Of a DNA stretch of 64,000 nt, positions 56,459 to 64,000 are shown in pieces (position 1 is the first letter of the stretch; the number at the start of each line of letters is the position of its first letter). The notes beneath the pieces are model-generated. The model saw only the letters and a list, made by a program, of their open reading frames with translations. It searched no databases and was not told where the DNA came from. Origin of the DNA: Aphrocallistes beatrix (Eukaryota; Porifera; Hexactinellida; Sceptrulophora; Aphrocallistidae); the NCBI GenBank assembly GCA_963281255.1, contig OY725495.1:1302001-1366000 (forward strand), in the 5' to 3' direction. The position numbers and the translations under genes were made by a program.

Positions 56459-56657
56459 TTTAAATCCTTAATCTTGAAGAAGAGTAATTAAGTTGAAAAC
56501 TTATAAAGTGGGTAATTTGAATGTGGAGAATTCGAATTTGAAGTCAAATTAAGTGTATCTCTTACCAATTAAATACCTTGACTCGCTAAATAAATCAGTA
56601 TTATAACTATTTGTATGGGGAATTATGGGGTGTACGAATACTTTTGTCCAGGCAGTG

Positions 56658-57473
56658 TATACTTTAAGGTGAGACTAATCTCAAAAATCAATATTATAGT
56701 AGCGCTAATTGAATGGTACAAAATCATCACTCTACGTATACTAAGTACACATAAAACGTGCAGGAGTATACTGCACCTATGCATAGTTTTACTCTGAATC
56801 CTTACTTAGTATGATCCATATCAATTACAGCCACAACTTATGTTGAGCATAACTCAACTTCAGTACTACATAGAGTCAAAATCAAAATTGCGTTATGAAG
56901 CATATTCAATAAGGAACAAATTGGCTTGATTAGAATGTTTTAAAAAGTGATTATATTTTTAATTTTTGAAATAATTTTGTCAACTCGTTGCAGCGGATTT
57001 TTTGTCATATTGTTAAATTAATTAGAAATATTTTATCATTAAATAAATGATCAGCATACATTTACTTTGTTCAAGCAATAATACCATCCATTATAAAACA
57101 AAGAGCTAAGCTCTATCTCTACTACAACCTTATAACTTTGTGACACAATGTACCTCAGTAAAAAAAATTAAAAGAAAAATTTTCATCTTTGAAGCCATAT
57201 AATCGGATGAATAATGGAAATTTTTCTTAAAAACTTACAGATAAGCTAGTTCGGATATCAGACTATAGAAAACTTTAATGATCTAACTTTTAATTTTGGT
57301 TCTTAGTGATATTTTGCAACTTGTTATCGAGTGAATTTTTACATAGAGTTGCTTTATTGGAAAATATATTGGAATATTGTTGCTGATCTCTGATTTTTGC
57401 GGTTTTTTCAATATTTTTGAACCAAACATGTCTCCCATTTTAATTCTATGCAATAAATCAAAAATCAGGTTCA
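56658..57473. other. AT-rich DNA, nothing recognised
   Basis: No repeat terminus or credible frame was found. Confidence 0.4.
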
Positions 57474-57481
57474 ATAGATTG

Positions 57482-57669
57482 CAGGGTCGGCGCCAGGTTT
57501 ATCATTATGTGTCGTGTATGGGTCTCAGATCATCTGTTTGGGGTCGCAGCATAAGGAAAATCACATATAATAATAAATATGCTATGTTCCATGCATCCCT
57601 TTAGGGAGCGCAGGAATTGAATCAGGGGTCGCAGCTGCGCCCCCTGCGCCCCCTCTAACGCCGCCACTA
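57482..57669. mobile_element. hAT-type MITE with 8-bp duplication
   Basis: The ends are CAGGGTCGGCGCCAGG and CCTCTAACGCCGCCACTA, of the C/TAGNG(T)GGCGGCG type. ATAGATTG is duplicated on both sides (57474-57481, 57670-57677). The right part is GC-rich with CGCAGCTGCG and GCGCCCCC repeats. The 188-bp element has no coding capacity. Confidence 0.82.
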
Positions 57670-57920
57670 ATAGATTGTACGTCTCAACCCTATTATACAC
57701 GAATTAACGTTGGTGTTTCCCATGGGACACTTGTTTACTAAAATGTGTCCAAATTGCTTTTTTTATCATTTTTAGATCCTTATAGGGGTTCTAAACAATA
57801 ATTCCAATTTTTATAACTTCAGCCCCAATATTTCGGCACTTTGGGCCACTTGTATCACCTGATGTCGCTCTAGAAACGACACATTTTAAATGCAAAATGT
57901 CCCAAGGCTATAACTTCTTT

Positions 57921-58183
57921 TAACAGTGCCAGATCATCTTTTTAATGCTGAATTCATGCTCAGCACTAGATTCCAGCTATTTAATATATATATTGACCAT
58001 ATTTGGAAACATTTTTGTTTGACCGTGCCTAGCAACGGCCAGGAATTTTTTCACATTCCTGACCGTAGCTAGGAAAAGGCAACTAAAATATTCTCCAAAT
58101 ATGGTCAATATATACATCAGATTGATGGAAATTTAGTGCTGAGGACGAATTCAGTATTGAAATAACGACCTGGCATAGTCAAA
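57921..58183. repeat. Foldback repeat with GGCCAGGAATTTTTTC core
   Basis: CTGAATTCATGCTCAGCACT pairs with AGTGCTGAGGACGAATTCAG, and the arms continue through AATATGGTCAATATATA-type blocks. The loop region contains TAGCAACGGCCAGGAA / TTCCTGACCGTAGCTA. Related repeats are at 58891-60593 and 61080-61257. Confidence 0.65.
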
Positions 58184-58363
58184 TAAAGTTAATAGATATG
58201 GGATTTCGGCGGATACTATCGAACATGGTCATTTTTGGGTCCCCAGTCATAACTGACAACAATTTTTGAAGGTGTCATAGTGTGGAAATATTTGATATGC
58301 CATATTTTGAAGTTAAGTACTACTATAAGTTGTTGATTTAGGATGTTTGGATGTTATTTAATA

Positions 58364-58831
58364 CTCTAACCGGACAAAAGTATTTGAAATCCTTACTATC
58401 TAGTCATAAAGTGGGTCTATTCATGGAGAGAAATGTAATCAAACTGTGACAGATACTGGAATTTCGATTTCAAATTCATATTCTACACATTCGAATTACT
58501 CAGGTTTGAAGCCTTCTATTGCTATATACATTCATAAGTTGAATTATTATCAATATATGTCACTTTGTGCCACTTTTCACTCGCATTACCATTGGACATG
58601 ATGACGAGGAGTGGCACAAAGTGGCACAGTTTGATGCATCTTAGCCTTGGAAATGAATACATCAATAGAAAGCATCTAACCTGAGTAATTCGAATATGTA
58701 GAATATGAATTTGAAATCGAAATTACAATATCTGTAACAGTTCGATTACATTTCACTCATGAATAGACCCACTTTATAACTAATTATGATGGAAAATAGT
58801 AAGGATTTCAAATACTTTTGTCCGGTTAGAG
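58364..58831. mobile_element. Palindromic MITE, CTCTAACCGGACAAAAGTAT ends
   Basis: The 468-bp element is a nearly perfect palindrome from CTCTAACCGGACAAAAG to CTTTTGTCCGGTTAGAG, turning near 58598 in TGGACATGATGACGAGGAGT. TA flanks on both sides. It is a good candidate for a Tc1-driven foldback MITE. Confidence 0.85.
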
Positions 58832-59403
58832 TACTAGGATACAGTAAAACTAACGGAAATCAAGCCTTTCCGAAGAAAATTGCTTTGTAGCATTTTTCCG
58901 TAGTATCATGTCTTAAGAGTGACATACTAAAAGTTTACCGGAATCGGACTATCCGAAAGTGGATTGGTACGACTCCGTCGTTGACTCCGGACTACGTATA
59001 CAAATCGCCGGTTTTGAAAACGGATATTTAAACTTTCAAAGATGCAGATCATTTTTATTGTCATATTCGTGCTCAGCATCAAATTTCAGACAATTTGATA
59101 TATATATTGACTAAATTTTTGGCAAATATTTTCTGGCCCTCCCTAGCAACGGCTTGGAATGTGAAAATTCCGATCTCCAAATTTGGTAGAAACCATATCG
59201 AGTGACCCCTTGTTTTTCTCGGCTATGCTTGCTGAGTACGAATTTCTTAATATAAATAGTCTAAATGTTAGTTTTAAAATATTATTACTTACGGCTGGTG
59301 GCATAAGTGTATTTTTAAAGGGAAAAACTCATAAATTTGACTCTTTTAACACCTATGAAATTTTAAAATGGAAAATTAGATGGGATAGATTGTTAAATAC
59401 ACA

Positions 59404-59607
59404 ATACTCCGCTTAATAGGATCACATCTGTGAGAGGACATTTGGTCCGATTAAGCAGAGAATCCTATTCAAAATATATAGATATACGTGTCTATATTTT
59501 CCATTAGCTTCTATGTATATGTGATAAATAATCCGGTCCTGACAAAAGTGGTCTAATTAAGCTGTCGGCCCGATTATCCTGTAGTCCTCTTAAGCAGAGT
59601 TGACTGT
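59404..59607. mobile_element. pogo-type MITE (second copy), eroded
   Basis: TACTCCGCTTAATAGGATCA and CTTAAGCAGAGTTGACTG match the ends of 45039-45225, and the interior CCATTAGCTTCTATGTATAT also matches. It is in the spacer of the large inverted repeat. Confidence 0.7.
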
Positions 59608-60110
59608 TGATTGATAGACATGCTCGTATTTCAGTTTTATCTTCCGTTTCATCATCCGATGCGATTCTTTCGCTCACATTGTCGCAGTTGTTTTCTTGGC
59701 ATGTCCGCATGCTTGAGAGCTGTTTAGTCCTTGTTTCCTGCATCTACATCTGAGACTACTACAGCCAGTCGAACAGTTACAATAAATCATTTTCAGTAGT
59801 GCTTCGGATGCAGGGTTAGTGTCCATCATGACTGGGATTAGGCCGGGAAGGAGCTCCTCAGAGAGTGAAATTTCGTAGCGGAGGCTGTAGGTAGCAGTCT
59901 TTCAGGTATCACGAAATTAACAACAGTACAAAGATATACTTCTACTCGGATAAAGGGAAACCAACCGTATTGTATGACATAAAGGTTATAAAGCAGGCTT
60001 TTGAGAACAACATCTATGACAGCCTGCCTTTTCAACATTCATTCGCTCGGTGTGAGAAATCTGCTCTAAACTTGTTGATGAAAGAGGATTTCGTCTTACA
60101 AAGCTGTGCT
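59608..60110 (-). pseudogene. Unrecognised relic with cysteine-rich tail
   Basis: On minus, shifting frames read LPTASATKFHSLR, then MDTNPASEALLKMIYCNCST, GCSSLRCRCRKQGLNSSQAC. A CxC...GCxxxRCxCRKxGL tail with a preceding PAxExLLK segment occurs at the C-terminus of unnamed arthropod proteins linked to mobile elements. I cannot name the family. It fills the spacer of the large inverted repeat and may be what is left of that element's gene. Confidence 0.35.
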
Positions 60111-60593
60111 AGTGTTTTCTGCAGCAATCCAAGACCCAGTTGAGATGGAAATCAAATTTTAAATTTTATTTGTTTGTTTCCATTAATAATACATTTATGC
60201 CCCCAGCCGTAAGTAATAATATTTTAAAACTAACATTTAGACTATTTATATTAAGAAATTCGTACTCAGCAAGCATAGCCGAGAAAAACAAGGGGTCACT
60301 CGATATGGTTTCTACCAAATTTGGAGATCGGAATATTCACATTCCAAGCCGTTGCTAGGGAGGACCAGAAAATATTTGCCCAAAATATAGTCAATATATA
60401 TATCAAATTGTCGGAAATTTGATGCTGAAATAATGATCTGCAATCATTTGAAAGTTTAAATATCCGTTTTCAAAACCGGCGATTTGTATAGTCCGGGGTC
60501 AACGACGGAGTCGTACCAATCCACTTTCGGATAGTCCGATTTCGGTAAACTTTTAGCATGTCACTCTTAAGACATGATACTACGGAACAATGC

Positions 60594-61079
60594 AATAGAA
60601 CAATTTCTTGCAATTATTTTGGGGTTAGGACAATTTGCTTCCTATTTTGACACTACTATCGTGGAGTAAAAACTCGACGGTTTTGGAAAGATCTCGTCAC
60701 GTAGAACAAAATGATAGAGACAGATTTTCGATATTCTACTTTACGAAAAACGTTAAAATATTTTTCCTTGTGAAAATCTGCTTCTAAATATTGTAGCAAC
60801 GAAATTGGAAAGAAAAAATTAATTGGTTTAAAATTGAAAATTCTATTCCTACTATTTTCTTAAAAAGAAAATTTTTTTTCTTGCTTCTTGAGCTCCCGAA
60901 AGTATATTTTGCAGATAACTCATCGAGAACGGTTTCCTATTTGTATTTTGTTTTTTATTAAAAAATTTCCAAAAGTCCTTTTTAATCATTTTAGAACCCT
61001 AAAGGGGTTCTAAACATTAATTTTGATTTTTAGAATTTCAATGCTAATATTTATAGTTGCTTAAAAAAGGACACATTTT
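60594..61079. other. AT-rich DNA, nothing recognised
   Basis: A stretch with several A and T runs; no gene. Confidence 0.4.
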
Positions 61080-61257
61080 TGAATTTAATGCTAAATTCGT
61101 GCTCAGCACTAAATTTCAAACAATTTAATATATATTGGACACATTTGGAGAAAATCTTTGGCTTCGGATTCCTAGTAACGGCGAGGAATGTGAATAATTC
61201 CCTAGCCGTTGGTATGCATGGACATCCAAAAAATTCTCCAAATATGGTCAATATATA
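61080..61257. repeat. Foldback repeat, right side cut by a TTAA-family fragment
   Basis: AATTCGTGCTCAGCACTAAA, TAGTAACGGCGAGGAATGTG and CTCCAAATATGGTCAATATA match the repeat at 57921-58183. It ends abruptly at 61257 where TTAA-family sequence starts inside its interior. Confidence 0.6.
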
Positions 61258-62740
61258 GCACCTAAAGCTCAGTAGTAGTAAAATCGATAAGTTATTCGTG
61301 GTTTTGCGGCGCATTCATCAGTTATTTTCTAACTTATCTGATATTTTTTCAATTATATGAACCTCAAAATGTTTTTGGCCCCTTTAAATATTATAAAACA
61401 GATGAATTTAGAAAAAGAGGCATTAAAATCCAATCAAAAATATATTCATGAGGGACTTCATTTCTAAAATGCTCGGGAAATGGCCGTTGTGATATTAGCT
61501 ATTGTGTATAGAAAAGAATTCTGAACAGTTAAAAAAATTTATCCAGATCCGACCATTAGTTCGTAAGTTATTGTATATTGTAGGTAAAGTTCGGACATCA
61601 AACCTCTCTATGGCCCCGAAAGTGCTCGATGTCAATGCTTAAAAACAATTGAAGATATATAATATATTATAATCTTAAATGAAAGGATATATATGATAAT
61701 ATATAGGTACCGCAAACATCTCTTTGTCAAAAAGTAAATATTTCTTGACTTATCATCGATTTTATTGTAATACAAATTATATGGAGTACTTTGAATATAT
61801 TAGAAAATGGCGAATCTTGTCATGAAAAAAGTTCCCAAAGTAGCTATTATACTCAAAAAACAATGCAATAGTCACTAGCAATGTATACAGAAATTTTGAA
61901 GCACTCAACATGATTATTTTGGAAGTTCAAAGCATTTATCTACAAAATTCGGTCAAAGCCCCACATTTATGGTCCAAAAACAGATTTCTCCATATCTCGG
62001 GAAATATAAACCCAAATTCTTAGCTCTCAATTCCTAATATACTTTTCAAGACGGTATATATCCGATTCTTAAATAATAAGTGTACTACATCGTATGGAAT
62101 GCTAAGTTTTAAATTTTTATCACGTGATGACGTAGCATTTTTCGAAAGTCCTAACTTGAAATCTAAAAGTCGTAGACTCCCTCTAACTTTCTAATATACT
62201 TTTTAGAAGCTCTTTATTCATTCTTAACCGATGAATTATACTTTGTAGTGCTAGGAATATGAATTATATTCCCTAATTGGTTCAAAATATTCGGGGTTAG
62301 AGGCCTCAAGGTAATTTGTGAATTTTCAGTATAATTTTGCTATTTTCACCAAAATCTGTCGGAATACATCTAATTCATTAGTATACATGCGATTAAATGC
62401 CCATGGAGGCTTTTATTTATCATTAATAGCTCATTTTACATCGTTCTTAACATCAAAACTTCAAATCCCTAATTCTAGGGACTTTAAAATTCCAAAATTG
62501 ACCGTCTTTCAAAAATTTTAACTCAAAATTGCTTTGAGATTGAGGTTTGAAAATTTCAGGAGTTGTTTCATATCATTAGGTGATGAGCGTAAGACTACTC
62601 GATTTTCGATATCTTATAAATTTGTGATTATATTGCTGATTTCCAAAGAAAATCGGGCTTTTTTCGCCGTTTTTTGGCAATACTTTTTCAAACCCGTATA
62701 AAATTAACAATTTTGGTTATTATTTTAACTTTCTTTTGTT
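61258..62740. mobile_element. TTAA-family element, both ends missing (copy 6)
   Basis: Sequence from AGCACCTAAAGCTCAGTAGT to TTTTAACTTTCTTTTG matches copy 5 collinearly (53645 to about 56180). It contains the uninterrupted form of the Helitron insertion site at 61995-62010. The next copy starts where this one stops, probably by insertion into it. Confidence 0.75.
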
Positions 62741-62743
62741 TAA

Positions 62744-64000
62744 GGATACCGCCCTCGAAAAACATCGCAAAACATTAAAAAAAATTGTGGAATTTTTTAT
62801 TGTCAATTCCATCGGATTATTGAGTAGTCTACCATCTAATCGTACTTGTTGGACGGTATTAATTTTGATATTCTAGAACTGGGCACCTAAAGCTCAGGCG
62901 TACTAAAAATCGGAAAGTTATTCGTGATTTTGCGGCGCATTCATCAATTATTTTCTAACTTATCTGATATTTTTTCAATTATACGAACCTCAAAATGGTT
63001 TTGGCCCCTTTAAATATTATAAAACAGATGAATTTAGAAAAAGAGGCACCTGAAATCCAATCAAAAATATCTTTATGAGGGACTTCATTTCTAAAATGCT
63101 CGGGAAATGGCCGTTGTGATATTAGCTATTGTGTATAGAAAAAAATTCTGAACATTTAAAAAAAAAGTTTGTTGAGATCGGACCATTAGTTCGTAAGTTA
63201 TAGTATATTGTAGGTAAAGTTCGGACATCAAACCACTCTATGGCTCCCAAAGTGCTCGATGTCAATGCTTAAAAACTATTGAAGATATATAATCAATAAT
63301 GATCTTAAATGAAAGGATATATATGATAATATATAGGTTCCTCAAACATCTCTTTGTCAAAAAGTAAATATTTCTTGACTAATCATCGTTTTTGTTGTAA
63401 TACAAATTCTATGGAGAACTTTGAATATATTAGAAAATGGTGAATCTTGTCATGAAATAAGTTCCCAAAAGTAGCTATTATACTCAAAAAACAATGCAAT
63501 AGTCACTAGCAATGTATACAGAAACTTTGAAGCACCCAACATGATTATTTTGGAAGTTCAAAGCATTTATCTCCAAATTTCGGTCAAAGTCCTCCCATTT
63601 ATGGTCCAAAAACATATTCCTCCATATCTCGGGAAATATACACCAAAATTCTTAACTCTCAATTCCTAATATACTTTTCAAGACGGTATATATCTGATTC
63701 TTAAATAATAAATGTACTACATGGAATGGAATGCTAAGTTTCAAATTTTTATCACGTGATGACGTAGCATTTTTCGAAAATCCTAACTTGAAAACTAAAA
63801 GTCGTAGACTCTCGCTCTAACTTCCTAATATACTTTTTGGTAGCTCTTTATTCATTCTAAACCGATGAATTATACATTGTACTGCTAGGAATATGATTTA
63901 CATTCCCTAATTGGTTCAAAATATTCGGGGTTAGGGGCCTCATGGTAATTTGTGAATTTTCAGTATAATTTTGCTATTTTCACCAAAATCTGTTGGAATA
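62744..64000. mobile_element. TTAA-family element, runs off the window (copy 7)
   Basis: It starts GGATACCGCCCTCGAAAAAC after TTTAA and follows copy 5 to the window end. It also has an uninterrupted Helitron site (CTCGGGAAATATACACC, about 63635). No gene. Confidence 0.8.

Larger units (their letters stand above)
53330..56657. mobile_element. Palindromic MITE split by a TTAA element
   Basis: The left part (53330-53504: CCAAATTCGAATTCTCCATA, CTGTGCCACCTC) and the right part (about 56465-56657: TATGGGGTGTACGAATACTT, TTTGTCCAGGCAGTG) are halves of the MITE type at 42233-42818 and 58364-58831. The left arm lacks its outer 100 bp or so, including the end, which may have been lost together with the end of the MULE gene. 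Confidence 0.6.
58891..60593. mobile_element. Large inverted repeat, arms of about 400-430 bp
   Basis: The left arm (58891-59318) and right arm (60189-60593) are near-identical reverse complements, including CGTCGTTGACTCCGGACTA and GACCCCTTGTTTTTCTCGGC. The 870-bp spacer holds a pogo-type MITE and a decayed minus-strand ORF. The outer ends beyond TTTTTCCGTAGTATCATG are not clear, and no target duplication was found. Confidence 0.75.

Overview
This is 64 kb of animal nuclear DNA, AT-rich and almost entirely made of transposable elements. The only gene of clear host type is the 3' part of a G-protein alpha-subunit gene of the Gq class on the + strand. Three of its exons are visible (140-268, 17475-17758, 42915-43129). 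They join in phase through GT-AG introns of 17.2 kb and 25.2 kb and encode about 208 residues, ending in an unusual C-terminus. Spliced exons, a Gq protein, and Tc1, mariner, P/THAP, hAT, MULE, Helitron and LINE relics indicate an invertebrate, most likely an arthropod. A parasitic copepod is a guess that this sequence alone cannot prove. Layout. 1-5.5 kb: exon, a tRNA-derived SINE inside an inverted repeat, a 1 kb P-like foldback element, a palindromic MITE, and a DD37E Tc1 element sitting in a Helitron. 5.5-13.3 kb: decayed mariners, Helitrons, MITEs, and a full-length but broken DD34D mariner. 13.4-16.3 kb: a P-like element with a THAP transposase broken by two stop codons. 17.5 kb: second exon. 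18.8-19.6 kb: LINE fragment. 19.8-21.7 kb: a TTAA-flanked element with no gene. 21.7-30.3 kb: a four-layer nest made of an outer inverted-repeat element, a hAT-like element, a Helitron and a hAT with an 8-bp target duplication. 30.3-36.4 kb: SINE, hAT/ZBED-like relic, MITE, and two Helitrons head to head. 36.4-40.3 kb: a second P-like element split by a Helitron. 40.3-43.1 kb: pogo-like and maT-like relics, a MITE, and the last exon. 43.1-64 kb: downstream DNA dominated by the TTAA family, Helitrons, palindromic MITEs and a FLYWCH-MULE fragment that starts another nest. How the parts fit together: no transposase seen here looks intact. The non-autonomous elements can be tied to their likely drivers by shared ends (P-like foldback with the THAP element) or by target duplications (hAT 8 bp, Tc/mariner TA, TTAA). 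The clearest evidence is exact empty sites: removing a Helitron between A and T rejoins a reading frame in three cases or matches a paralogous copy. This fixes the element ends and the order of insertion. All calls come from reading the sequence and recalled family knowledge; nothing was searched against a database.
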